Assembly (NCBI RefSeq): GCF_003971235.1
Contig: NZ_CP034661.1
Span: 1,550,001 to 1,614,000 of the forward strand
Source: Chryseobacterium aureum
GTDB taxonomy: Bacteria > Bacteroidota > Bacteroidia > Flavobacteriales > Weeksellaceae
DNA: 64,000 nucleotides
Direction: 5' to 3'
A program made the position numbers and the translations under genes. The notes under the pieces were generated by a model. The model did not search any database and was not told where the DNA came from. It saw only the letters and a list, made by a program, of their open reading frames with translations. Positions 27,261 through 36,554 of the stretch are shown here, in pieces (position 1 is the first letter of the stretch; the number at the start of each line of letters is the position of its first letter).

Positions 27261-27524
27261 ATGAAAACAATACATCTGTTCCGATTTAACGATTCTATTT
27301 TCCGCAAAATTCCTTTCTTCAAAGAGGAGCATAAGTTAAAAACCGACGTAACCGAACTTGATTTAATGAATATTGAAATAGTAACTGAATACATCGTGAA
27401 AACCCATGATGACTTTAGTTTTGACAACACATCAGGAAACGATCTTTTATCTATGTGCAAAAAAGCTCAAAAAACAATTGAACATTATTTTGTGATAAGA
27501 CTGGATCACTATGATTTTATATGA
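27261..27524 (+). CDS. Small conserved protein, MKTIHLF family, copy B
   Basis: An 87-residue protein starting MKTIHLFRFNDSIFRKIPFF. The ATG at 27261 was chosen over an upstream reading because it aligns with the 17577 paralogue. Shared features include KIPFFKEE, the DLMN..VTE(Y/F)I pattern, HDDF and DLLSMCKKAQKTIEHYFV. It lies 41 bp after the preceding gene, so it may be the last gene of the cupin operon. Function unknown. Confidence 0.65.
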   Translation: MKTIHLFRFNDSIFRKIPFFKEEHKLKTDVTELDLMNIEIVTEYIVKTHDDFSFDNTSGNDLLSMCKKAQKTIEHYFVIRLDHYDFI

Positions 27525-27544
27525 AATAATTAAATGTTAGAATA

Positions 27545-27592
27545 TGTGCTATAGCAAGAGATTCGTTACAAATTAAGAGACGGTGTTCTTTG
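27545..27592 (+). repeat. Left inverted arm flanking the second IS3 element
   Basis: Starts TGTGCTATAGCAAGAGATTC and continues through ACAAATTAAGAGA to TTCTTTG. It pairs with the reverse complement of 28914-28961. Confidence 0.7.
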
Positions 27593-27644
27593 GAGTTGCT
27601 AACTTTGTTAGGACACAATTCTTATACTCTTTAACTTTAAGAGT

Positions 27645-27935
27645 ATGAAAAAGATCAGAAAAAATTACAGTCTAGAGTTTAAGATCCAAGCAGTATCTTT
27701 AAGTGAACAACGGGGCAATGTATCTTCGGTAGCTCAAGCATTGGGGATCTGCAAAGAAAGTTTAGTCAATTGTAGAAAGCTTCACAAAGAAGGTAAGCTT
27801 ACAAAAGAAAAACAAATTTCCTCTGACCCGATAAGAGAAGAGCTACTGAGGCTTCGAAAGGAACTTGAAGAAACAAAGTTAGAACGTGACATCTTAAAAA
27901 AGGCGATAGGCATCTTCTCCAAGAGAGACGGGTAA
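27645..27935 (+). CDS. IS3-family transposase OrfA of the second element
   Basis: A 96-residue OrfA. The HTH (YSLEFKIQAVSLSEQRGNVS ... ALGICKESLVNCRKLH) is followed by a coiled coil (LRLRKELEETKLERDILKKA). A -1 slip at TTA AAA AAG would continue open into the orfB frame through QERRVRYKFIKEHACVFPAG. It is intact, but its partner is broken. Confidence 0.85.
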   Translation: MKKIRKNYSLEFKIQAVSLSEQRGNVSSVAQALGICKESLVNCRKLHKEGKLTKEKQISSDPIREELLRLRKELEETKLERDILKKAIGIFSKRDG

Positions 27936-27982
27936 GATATAAATTTATCAAAGAACACGCTTGTGTATTTCCTGCCGGGAAG

Positions 27983-28847
27983 ATGTGTGAGGTATTAAAG
28001 GTAAGCAGGAGCAGTTTCTATCATTGGAAGAAAAGAAAACCCACTATGCGATCAGAAAGAAGAACTGTTTTATCTGTGGAGATCTTTGGTATCTATCATT
28101 GGAACCGTGGCAGATATGGGAGCCCCAGGATTGTCAGAGAACTGGAATCAAAAGGGATAAGAGCTTCTCGCCCTTTTGTAGCAAAGCTGATGAGAGAAAG
28201 AGGTTTGAGAAGTATTGTAAAGAAGAAATTTAAGAAAACCACCAACGATTCTCATCGATACCTTGTTGTAGAGAATTATCTGATTCAGAATTTTCAGGTT
28301 AAAAGTAGTAAAAGAGGTCTGGGTTTCAGACATCACTTATATCGGAGGGAGAGATAGAAATTGTTTTCTGGCTTTGGTTACAGATGCTTATTCCAAAAAA
28401 ATAATGGGATATGATGTATCTGATAGTTTAGCAACCAGAGGATCTATCAGAGCATTGAATATGGCTATAAAGCAGCGACAATACAACAAAAGTTTAATTC
28501 ATCATTCTGACAGAGGATTACAGTATTGCAGTAACGATTATCAGAAAATATTGAAAAAGAAAAATATCAAACCTTCAATGACCGAAAGTTATGACCCTTA
28601 TGCCAATACTATTGCAGAGAGAGTAAATGGGATACTTAAACAAGAGTTTTTACTAGAAGATTATAACGTTAACTTACAAACAATGAATTTACTCGTACAA
28701 GAAGCTATTCACATTTATAATACTAAAAGACCACACTGGTCATGTTTTATGAAAACACCTGAACTGATGCATAAACAAAATATGGTCAAAATAAGAACAT
28801 ATAAAAACAAAAATAGTTGCCGAAATAAACCGACAACTATATTATAA
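27983..28847 (+). pseudogene. IS3-family OrfB of the second element, frameshifted
   Basis: The first frame (27983-28357) covers the HTH_21 part and ends abnormally in VKSSKRGLGFRHHL. Removing one A from the AAAA run near 28310 restores VKSSKEVWVSDITYIGGRDR with the first catalytic Asp. The frame from ~28374 then continues with HHSDRGLQYCS (Asp) and ANTIAERVNGILKQE (Glu). So a single-base insertion has inactivated the transposase. Confidence 0.85.
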
Positions 28848-28913
28848 TTTATTAATAATTTTATCCTATTAATCTGTAACACTTATTTAGGACTAGTCAG
28901 TATCTTTCTATGG

Positions 28914-28961
28914 CAAAGAAAACCTTCTCTTAATTTGTAGCGAATCTATTGTTATAGCACA
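28914..28961 (-). repeat. Right inverted arm flanking the second IS3 element
   Basis: Ends ...TTGTTATAGCACA; its reverse complement starts TGTGCTATAACAATAGATTC and matches the left arm with about seven differences in 48 positions. Confidence 0.7.
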
Positions 28962-29034
28962 ATTTAATAGGATATCTCTTTTACAAAAACTTAAAAATAT
29001 CCTTCTAGGCTTATTATCAATAAAAATTCAGAGA

Positions 29035-30336
29035 CTAATTTTTATTTTTTAAACTATTGCTGATTACTTTCCATAGAGAATTATTTTTATTCTCTTCATA
29101 AAGATTGATTGGAAATTTACCTTCATTAATTGTATCCCAATAAGTCCAATGTACCTTTTTATCTCCTAATTCGTAATCCATTTTATCCCAGTTATCCTCT
29201 CTGAAACTGTAAAAAGCCCAATGCCATTTATTTTCATCAAAAATTTCTATCATATCTTTTAGGTATTTTTCAGCATCAGGATTAGTTCTGTAAACTCCAA
29301 ATTCACCAACTAAAATACGATTAGAAGGAATATTATTTCTTTTTTGAAAATCATTAACTGGCTTTAAAAAATTTATCATTGTTTCCTCATTCCATTCAAT
29401 GCTTTTAGCATTAGGTAATTCTCCTGTAGGGATTATTCCAGGATAATTATATTTACATTTTTCAGCAATACCGGCATTAGATGTTTCACCAGTTTTTGTA
29501 CCATCAAATTTATTACAGTTTGGACGACTTGCATAATTGTAAGGTTCATAGAAATGGAATGAATAAAGGATATTTTGATCGTTATTACCATTTTTATCTT
29601 TAATAGCATCTAAAATTTTAAATGCCCAAGGGGTAGCAAAGAATCCTGAATCCAAAACGATAGGAATATCTTTATCAACTTCTCTTATTGCAGAAACTAC
29701 TTTTTTATAAAAAAGGTTTAAATCTTGAGGAGTTCCTTTGATTTTTTCATTCCATTGTTCATAATTTTCAGTATACCAATCTTTGAAAGCAACTCCTTTT
29801 GCTCTTTCGGGAGAGGGTTCGTTTCTAATATTTAAAGCCACTATTCCCTTATGATCTTTTAATTCTTTTGCTAATTCTTTCCAAAAAATAATAGCTTCAT
29901 CTTGTGATTTAAAATCTTCCCAAATTTTTCTTTCTTCTATTTCTCCTTTACCATGCTGTGACCATCTTGAATGTGGCAGACTAAGCATCGTTAGTATTAC
30001 TGGTAAACCTTCTTTATAAGCAATATCTACTATAGATTTTAAATATTTAATATGTGCTTGATTTGGATTTTTATTAGGATGATCCTGAGCGCCAATTAAA
30101 AAATCACCCAATTTATTCTTAGGACTTCCAATTCTCCATTTATTCGGAGCCATTCTTGTAAAAGAAATATTTAATTCTTTAGCTGACTGAAAGCGTTCTT
30201 TATTTTCTCTTTCATTAAAAAAATTAGTTCCCTTCTTTTGATTTTCCCAAAAGTCTATTGGCTTATCATAATGCACTGATTGAGCAAATATTCTAGATGA
30301 AAATACTAGAAATGATAAAATTATTATTTTAATCAT
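29035..30336 (-). CDS. Secreted glycoside hydrolase family 5 glycanase (cellulase-like)
   Basis: A 433-residue exported enzyme. The signal peptide is residues 1-~19 (...SSRIFAQ). The GH5 active-site signatures are present: IRNEPSP with acid/base Glu173, HFYEPYNY with His261 and Tyr263, and ILVGEFGVYR with nucleophile Glu345. Together they place it in clan GH-A. Endo-beta-1,4-glucanase is the default guess, but mannanase or exo-glucanase activity is possible. It sits in the island next to the tandem IS pair, and an AraC fragment lies beyond, so its former neighbours may have been deleted. Confidence 0.88.
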   Translation of the reverse strand: MIKIIILSFLVFSSRIFAQSVHYDKPIDFWENQKKGTNFFNERENKERFQSAKELNISFTRMAPNKWRIGSPKNKLGDFLIGAQDHPNKNPNQAHIKYLKSIVDIAYKEGLPVILTMLSLPHSRWSQHGKGEIEERKIWEDFKSQDEAIIFWKELAKELKDHKGIVALNIRNEPSPERAKGVAFKDWYTENYEQWNEKIKGTPQDLNLFYKKVVSAIREVDKDIPIVLDSGFFATPWAFKILDAIKDKNGNNDQNILYSFHFYEPYNYASRPNCNKFDGTKTGETSNAGIAEKCKYNYPGIIPTGELPNAKSIEWNEETMINFLKPVNDFQKRNNIPSNRILVGEFGVYRTNPDAEKYLKDMIEIFDENKWHWAFYSFREDNWDKMDYELGDKKVHWTYWDTINEGKFPINLYEENKNNSLWKVISNSLKNKN

Positions 30337-30443
30337 ATTTAATTAATTTATATTTTACAATCTGAAAATAGTAAGATTATATACTCTGGATATACTAATT
30401 TAGCTTCCAGTTAGAGTTAAGCATAAAACCTTAATTTTAACGT

Positions 30444-30743
30444 ATGAAACAAGGGCGAAAAATCTATGATCCGGCTTTTAAAAAACAAGCAGTTCAATTG
30501 AGCTATGAGCGATCTAATATTTCGGAACTGGCAAGAGAGCTGGGTATTGAAGTAACGATGCTTTACAAATGGAGAAAAGATTATCAGGAATTCGGAGAAA
30601 AGAGTTTTCCTGGGAAGGGTAATCTCAAACAAACTCCAGAGCAGGAAAAAATTCATGAATTAGAAAAAAGACTTAGAGATGCAGAGCTTGAGCGTGATAT
30701 ATTAAAAAAAGCAATCGCCATTTTTTCCAAGAGCGGTCGATGA
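30444..30743 (+). CDS. IS3-family transposase OrfA (copy 2)
   Basis: A 99-residue protein, identical in sequence to the OrfA at 9914. Confidence 0.95.
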   Translation: MKQGRKIYDPAFKKQAVQLSYERSNISELARELGIEVTMLYKWRKDYQEFGEKSFPGKGNLKQTPEQEKIHELEKRLRDAELERDILKKAIAIFSKSGR

Positions 30744-31618
30744 AATACGAGTTCATTAAGAATCATGAATCTTTATTTCCGATTGAAAAAATGTGCAGTG
30801 TTTTAAAAGTAAGCTACAGTAGTTATTATAAATGGAAAGCAAGACCTCTTTCTAATAGAGAGAGACGAAAAAGAGAGATAAAAAAACAAATAACATCTAT
30901 TTATTTTGCATCAAAGCAACGCTATGGAAGTCCCAGAATTACTGTAGAATTAGACTCATCAGGTTTTAAGACCTCCAGAATAACGGTTGCAAAATATATG
31001 AAAGAGCTTGGTTTAAGAAGTAAATTAAGCAGAAAATTTAGAGTAACAACAGATTCAAAACACAATTATTTGATTGCAGAGAACATCCTGAATAGAAACT
31101 TTTTGGTTGGCAGTCCATCCCAAGCTTGGGTCTCTGACATCACTTATCTCCAAACCAAAGATGGATTTTTATACCTGACAGCAATTATAGATTTGTTTGA
31201 TCGAAAAGTAATTGGTTGGAGCTTAAGTACTGGGATGAGTACCACGGAGACAAGTTTAGCTGCCTGGAAAATGGCTGTCAAAAATAGAAAAGCGGACAGT
31301 AAATTAATTTTTCACTCAGACAGAGGTGTTCAGTATGCAAGTAAAAAATTCACAAATACTCTTGCTTTTTATGGAGTAAAAAGGAGTATGAGCAGAAAAG
31401 GGAATTGTTGGGATAACGCAGTGGCTGAAAGCTTCTTCAAGTCATTGAAAACAGAACTAATTTACGGAAACAAGCTTATCACAAGAGAACAGATGGAACT
31501 TGAAATTTTTGAATATATTGAAATATGGTACAATAAAAAAAGAAGGCACAGTACCCTGAATTATCAAACAATAGAAGAATTTAACAATCAAAATAAAATT
31601 TACAAAAATGTAGCTTAA
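30740..31618 (+). CDS. IS3-family transposase OrfB (copy 2)
   Basis: A 292-residue DDE transposase, identical to that at 10210 and intact. Confidence 0.95.
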   Translation: MKYEFIKNHESLFPIEKMCSVLKVSYSSYYKWKARPLSNRERRKREIKKQITSIYFASKQRYGSPRITVELDSSGFKTSRITVAKYMKELGLRSKLSRKFRVTTDSKHNYLIAENILNRNFLVGSPSQAWVSDITYLQTKDGFLYLTAIIDLFDRKVIGWSLSTGMSTTETSLAAWKMAVKNRKADSKLIFHSDRGVQYASKKFTNTLAFYGVKRSMSRKGNCWDNAVAESFFKSLKTELIYGNKLITREQMELEIFEYIEIWYNKKRRHSTLNYQTIEEFNNQNKIYKNVA

Positions 31619-31708
31619 CTTATACTGGAAATTTTATTTGCATATCCACTCTGGATATACTAATTTAGCTTCCAGTTAGAGTTAAGCATAAAACCTTAAT
31701 TTTAACGT

Positions 31709-32008
31709 ATGAAACAAGGGCGAAAAATCTATGATCCGGCTTTTAAAAAACAAGCAGTTCAATTGAGCTATGAGCGATCTAATATTTCGGAACTGGCAAG
31801 AGAGCTGGGTATTGAAGTAACGATGCTTTACAAATGGAGAAAAGATTATCAGGAATTCGGAGAAAAGAGTTTTCCTGGGAAGGGTAATCTCAAACAAACT
31901 CCAGAGCAGGAAAAAATTCATGAATTAGAAAAAAGACTTAGAGATGCAGAGCTTGAGCGTGATATATTAAAAAAAGCAATCGCCATTTTTTCCAAGAGCG
32001 GTCGATGA
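31709..32008 (+). CDS. IS3-family transposase OrfA (copy 3)
   Basis: Identical to the other four OrfA copies. It sits just downstream of the right end/left end junction, where (IS)2 structures of related elements create a strong promoter. Confidence 0.95.
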   Translation: MKQGRKIYDPAFKKQAVQLSYERSNISELARELGIEVTMLYKWRKDYQEFGEKSFPGKGNLKQTPEQEKIHELEKRLRDAELERDILKKAIAIFSKSGR

Positions 32009-32883
32009 AATACGAGTTCATTAAGAATCATGAATCTTTATTTCCGATTGAAAAAATGTGCAGTGTTTTAAAAGTAAGCTACAGTAGTTATTATAAATGG
32101 AAAGCAAGACCTCTTTCTAATAGAGAGAGACGAAAAAGAGAGATAAAAAAACAAATAACATCTATTTATTTTGCATCAAAGCAACGCTATGGAAGTCCCA
32201 GAATTACTGTAGAATTAGACTCATCAGGTTTTAAGACCTCCAGAATAACGGTTGCAAAATATATGAAAGAGCTTGGTTTAAGAAGTAAATTAAGCAGAAA
32301 ATTTAGAGTAACAACAGATTCAAAACACAATTATTTGATTGCAGAGAACATCCTGAATAGAAACTTTTTGGTTGGCAGTCCATCCCAAGCTTGGGTCTCT
32401 GACATCACTTATCTCCAAACCAAAGATGGATTTTTATACCTGACAGCAATTATAGATTTGTTTGATCGAAAAGTAATTGGTTGGAGCTTAAGTACTGGGA
32501 TGAGTACCACGGAGACAAGTTTAGCTGCCTGGAAAATGGCTGTCAAAAATAGAAAAGCGGACAGTAAATTAATTTTTCACTCAGACAGAGGTGTTCAGTA
32601 TGCAAGTAAAAAATTCACAAATACTCTTGCTTTTTATGGAGTAAAAAGGAGTATGAGCAGAAAAGGGAATTGTTGGGATAACGCAGTGGCTGAAAGCTTC
32701 TTCAAGTCATTGAAAACAGAACTAATTTACGGAAACAAGCTTATCACAAGAGAACAGATGGAACTTGAAATTTTTGAATATATTGAAATATGGTACAATA
32801 AAAAAAGAAGGCACAGTACCCTGAATTATCAAACAATAGAAGAATTTAACAATCAAAATAAAATTTACAAAAATGTAGCTTAA
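32005..32883 (+). CDS. IS3-family transposase OrfB (copy 3)
   Basis: Identical to the other OrfB copies and intact. Confidence 0.95.
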   Translation: MKYEFIKNHESLFPIEKMCSVLKVSYSSYYKWKARPLSNRERRKREIKKQITSIYFASKQRYGSPRITVELDSSGFKTSRITVAKYMKELGLRSKLSRKFRVTTDSKHNYLIAENILNRNFLVGSPSQAWVSDITYLQTKDGFLYLTAIIDLFDRKVIGWSLSTGMSTTETSLAAWKMAVKNRKADSKLIFHSDRGVQYASKKFTNTLAFYGVKRSMSRKGNCWDNAVAESFFKSLKTELIYGNKLITREQMELEIFEYIEIWYNKKRRHSTLNYQTIEEFNNQNKIYKNVA

Positions 32884-32913
32884 CTTATACTGGAAATTTT
32901 ATTTGCATATCCA

Positions 32914-33475
32914 TACCCTTGATATGTTTAACTTTTTCTCGTTCAATGCTGACCCCATTATTAAGACCTGTAATAGTGATAGGGCAAACTTATCCCAATT
33001 ATATAGTATAATTGTAAAAAAAAGATATGAAATTGATTCAGAATCACATATGGACCTTTTAAGAGCTTTATTTTTTTCCTATCTTTATGAAACTCTTATT
33101 ATTTATGATAAAGGGAATTATAAAAATAGAAATGGTTTATCAAAACTATCGGTCAGAGAAATGGATATTTATATGAAATTTAAAAATCTTATATCTCAAA
33201 AAATTCATTATCATAGAGATTTGGAATTCTATGCTAGCGAGCTTTGTGTCACCCCAAAGCATCTCATCAAGTTAATAAAGAACATTACTGGTCAGACACC
33301 CAAAAAGTTAATTGATTCTTCACTTTTATCAATATTAAAATATAAGTTAGAATATACAGCTTTGCCGGTATCATCACTTGCAGAAGAGTTAAATTTTAGC
33401 AGCACACCTGCTTTCTGTCGTTTTTTTAAAATGCAGACCGGAATGACCCCCCAACAATATAGAAATAGTCATTGA
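32914..33475 (+). pseudogene. AraC-family regulator truncated at its N-terminus by the IS
   Basis: About 187 residues remain. The C-terminal ~100 form an AraC DNA-binding domain (FYASELCVTPKHLIKLIKNI ... SLAEELNFSSTPAFCRFFKM ... TGMTPQQYRNS). The upstream part resembles the linker region of cupin-type AraC regulators, while the expected ~100-residue N-terminal sensing domain is missing. The frame runs back into the IS end, where only a TTG is available; the first internal ATG is at 32924. Probably non-functional, although a DNA-binding fragment could be made. Confidence 0.78.
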
Positions 33476-34550
33476 TAAATTGTATAAACATATATATTAA
33501 GTTATTATTATTTATTTTTTAGATTTTACAGAGGCACCTGAATTTTTCTTCTAAAGAATTTTATCTCTAATTTTAAAAATCAGATTTAAGGTTATATGTA
33601 TGACTTTAGATATAATATAATTGTAATTATTTTATTTTTAAATATGACATAGATTTTTTTGCATTTTTAGCAATGCTAAAAGTTAATTATGATAAATTTA
33701 ATGTAAACATATTTTATTTTTTTTGATATATTTATTTTAATACTGCCTTTGACATCATTAATATCTGTTATATATCACATTGATTAATTGGCTTACATCA
33801 GCTTTATTATTTATAATAATTGCGCTAGTGATAAACTAAGCTGCAGCATTGTAAAAGAGGCCCAATAAAATGGCACTAACTATATGTAAAATCAATGCTT
33901 ATAGGCTATCAAAGGAATTTTGAGACTTAGAAAGTATAGGTATCTTAAAACGAATGGTTCAAGATACTACTCTATTATGCAGGATTATAAAGTTACTGAA
34001 TCTCGGTATTTTTTCAAAATTTATAGATGCTATGCTTGAATGGGGTTTACAAACCCTTTCCAACTTTTTTGAAGAAAAAAAGTATTAAATTTTACATAGA
34101 TTTATCAATAATGTATTTGTATTAGAATAGTTTACCATGCAAATGCAAACATTACTATCATTTTTTCTCAAAAAAATAGATATATTATTACCATAATTTT
34201 TTAAAAATAGCACTTTATCTGTTCTTACTTACTTCATAATAAAAAAACCATACATTTTTATCATTTTTACGAATGTCTTATGTGAGATGTGAAATGAAAT
34301 GTTTTTAGCTCATATCCAAAATATAAAATGAGTAAAAAAATTATTCATAAAATTTACCTTTTCTTTAATTCTAATCACCAGAAAGATAATATGGTAATAA
34401 ATGGCGAATTACTAATAATTTATTGTCAGAGGCACACTCTATCTTTGTGCTGGAAAGTTATAATAATCATAGAGAATTAATCTCTCAGTTATATAATTAT
34501 TGATTTAGAAAAAGTAAACACAAATATCAATATAAATTTAAACGTACAAA
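33476..34550. other. Long AT-rich intergenic region
   Basis: This 1,075-bp stretch holds one coding-like fragment (33924-34088) and a TATCTTTG -7-like element at 34440-34447 that may drive the secreted-protein genes. No other feature was recognised. Confidence 0.5.
33924..34088 (+). pseudogene. Coding-like fragment of unknown origin
   Basis: A 54-codon open stretch without a good start at its beginning reads DLESIGILKRMVQDTTLLCR and then IIKLLNLGIFSKFIDAMLEW before its stop. The helical, protein-like composition in otherwise noncoding DNA suggests the tail of a degraded gene. The family was not recognised. An internal ATG at 33954 would give about 44 residues. Confidence 0.3.
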
Positions 34551-35114
34551 ATGAAAAAATCATTAGGATTATTAGCTGTAATTTTCTACACATCTGTGTG
34601 CTCACAGGTTGGAATAAACACAGCAGTGCCTAACCCAAGCTCTATGCTGGATGTAGTTGGTACTAATAAGGGAGTTTTACTTCCCCGAATTTTAAACTTA
34701 TCTAATGTTTCTCAACCAGCAACGGGTTTATTAGTGTATGATCTTAACAAAAAATGCTTAAGCCAAAACACAGGAACACCTAACACACCCAATTGGATAT
34801 GTATAAGTGAAAACGTAGTGAGATTTTTCTACATGCCATCAATTAAAATTGATACTTCCCAGACGGGAACTGGAACACTTGATTTGTACAATCTCTATAA
34901 ACTACAATTTTCTTCACCACTAGTTTACAGTACCGATGCTCCTTCGCGGATTCCATATTTCCATTCTGCTACAGATTTGTATTATTACATTACTGACTAT
35001 GATACCTCTGTATTTTCAAATGTATCTATAAACGCAAACGGTATAATGTCATATAATGTGACAGCTGCAGCTACATCGTGTTCGTATATAAATATTGTCT
35101 TTACAGTTAAATAA
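34551..35114 (+). CDS. Secreted VGINT-type surface protein
   Basis: A 187-residue protein with a signal peptide ending ...TSVCS and mature start QVGINTAVPNPSSMLDVVGT. It is followed by GVLLPRI and the motif TGLLVYDLNKKC...NWICIS, the YD...W unit shared by the family. The C-terminal half is beta-rich with no recognised domain. It lies 8 nt before the next secreted protein gene, so they are cotranscribed. It is the first secreted-protein gene of this pair and lies inside the island. Confidence 0.7.
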   Translation: MKKSLGLLAVIFYTSVCSQVGINTAVPNPSSMLDVVGTNKGVLLPRILNLSNVSQPATGLLVYDLNKKCLSQNTGTPNTPNWICISENVVRFFYMPSIKIDTSQTGTGTLDLYNLYKLQFSSPLVYSTDAPSRIPYFHSATDLYYYITDYDTSVFSNVSINANGIMSYNVTAAATSCSYINIVFTVK

Positions 35115-35122
35115 GATTTCAT

Positions 35123-36382
35123 GTGATGAAAAAAAATTTCTTTTATTTGATTTTTATTTGGAGTTTCTATCTAAATACCTTACAAATCTCTGCTCAAGCA
35201 ATTGTTCAGTTACCAGGATTAGGTTGTGGAAGATTGTTGAACGTTAATACGTTTAGAGCGAATAAGGGTTCTGGAATTTGTGTAGCAAGGATTGGAAGAG
35301 AGGCCGAAAATCCGCAAAATATGGTAGATTTGAATATTAATTCATATGGAAGAATAAATTTAGGTACTGGTGCTGCAATAGGCTGCAGAATGTATCTAGC
35401 AGCGTACCGAGACGATGGAATAAAATTTCCTTCCCAAAAACCAATCTATCTAGATATTGAAGCACAGGGGTTTAATTTTAATGCAAGTTTTAACGGTGCA
35501 AATGTAGTATTCTATAAAGGGAACATGCTGGTTTCAAGACAATCGATTGGTGGAAAGCTTTTTTTTGATTTTGGTAATACTGTTGCACGTAAATTGGTGA
35601 AATTTATTCCCCCCTTACAATGGGATAGAATTGAAATTGAAACAAATGAGCTTGCAGGAATAGGATTTACTTTCTTAGAAATTAAAGTTTACAATATTTT
35701 ATCTGAATTTTATTATCCTCAGAATATAACGTTCAATACAAATCCGACAGGAAAAACTGTTATTGAGGGAGATGATGCTTCTATGCAAGCCAATATTGAT
35801 ATTAAGGATGAGATACCGAAGAATATTTCTTTTAATTGGCAGGTTAATACTGGAACAGGATGGAATGATCTGACAGATAATGGATTTTATAGCGGAACAA
35901 ATACTTTAAATCTACAAATAAACAATATTCCTGCAAGTTTTGATAATTATAAGTATAGATTAACAGCTAAAACTCAATTTGGAAACTGCTCATTCAACGG
36001 AAATTCAAACCAGGCTATTCTTAAGGTAAATTATGTAATGGCAGGACAAATAGGTTCGGATCAAACTCTTTGTAAAGGTAAAGATGACAACCCACTGCCT
36101 TTTACTCAATTAATGGCAGCTGTTGGTTCAGGTATTCTAAATTATCAATGGGAATCTTCACTAAATAATATATCTTTTGTTTCTATACTGGGGGCAACTA
36201 ATCCGACGTTTGATCCGCCAGCAGGAATTACTCAAAGTACTTATTATCGAAGAAAGGTCACTTCAATACTTAACGGAACTTTAGAATCCAATTACAGTAA
36301 TGTTTTAAAAGTTACAGTTCAAAAATGTCTTTTAGATTGCATAATATCTAATCGAATGGTTACTAATTTACTTATAAAATGA
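35123..36382 (+). CDS. Secreted Ig-like repeat protein
   Basis: A 419-residue protein. Signal peptide ~1-25 (...TLQISAQ). After an N-terminal beta-rich region (to ~190) come two Ig-like or PKD-like segments: ITFNTNPTGKTVIEGDDASM ... FNWQVNTGTGWNDLTDNGFY (~205-300) and AGQIGSDQTLCKGKDDN ... YQWESSLNNISF (~303-400). It ends ISNRMVTNLLIK. Proteins of this build are usually surface adhesins or matrix proteins in Bacteroidota. A canonical type IX sorting domain was not seen. It is the last gene before the right att repeat. Confidence 0.65.
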   Translation: MMKKNFFYLIFIWSFYLNTLQISAQAIVQLPGLGCGRLLNVNTFRANKGSGICVARIGREAENPQNMVDLNINSYGRINLGTGAAIGCRMYLAAYRDDGIKFPSQKPIYLDIEAQGFNFNASFNGANVVFYKGNMLVSRQSIGGKLFFDFGNTVARKLVKFIPPLQWDRIEIETNELAGIGFTFLEIKVYNILSEFYYPQNITFNTNPTGKTVIEGDDASMQANIDIKDEIPKNISFNWQVNTGTGWNDLTDNGFYSGTNTLNLQINNIPASFDNYKYRLTAKTQFGNCSFNGNSNQAILKVNYVMAGQIGSDQTLCKGKDDNPLPFTQLMAAVGSGILNYQWESSLNNISFVSILGATNPTFDPPAGITQSTYYRRKVTSILNGTLESNYSNVLKVTVQKCLLDCIISNRMVTNLLIK

Positions 36383-36554
36383 TTTATGGATTGTATTTTT
36401 CAAAATATAAGTAAATTATTTAAAGAAACTTTAGATTATTCACTTTTTATAAGTGAAAATATTCAAATGTTGCAATACTAAATATGCACTTTTTAACGTA
36501 CTGCTTTTGTACACTTTAATCTTCGTAAAACACTATGAATAAATAATTTATTAC

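Larger units (their letters stand above)
27545..28961 (+). mobile_element. Degenerate second IS3-family element
   Basis: This element is distinct from the five-copy IS. It has orfA (27645) and a frameshifted orfB. The region is bounded by 48-bp inverted arms that start TGTGCTATA and carry about seven mismatches (27545-27592, and 28914-28961 in reverse). Whether these arms are its true terminal repeats or belong to an older element it jumped into is unclear. No target duplication was seen next to the arms. Confidence 0.65.
30387..31648 (+). mobile_element. IS3-family insertion sequence, copy 2 (first of a tandem pair)
   Basis: Identical in length and encoded proteins to copy 1. Flanked on both sides by CTC (30384-30386 and 31649-31651). 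The right CTC is also the only DNA between it and copy 3. Confidence 0.97.
31652..32913 (+). mobile_element. IS3-family insertion sequence, copy 3 (second of a tandem pair)
   Basis: In the same orientation as copy 2, separated from it by exactly 3 bp (CTC). Left flank is CTC and right flank is TAC, so the outer flanks of the pair do not match. Its right end is joined directly to the middle of an AraC-type gene. Confidence 0.97.
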
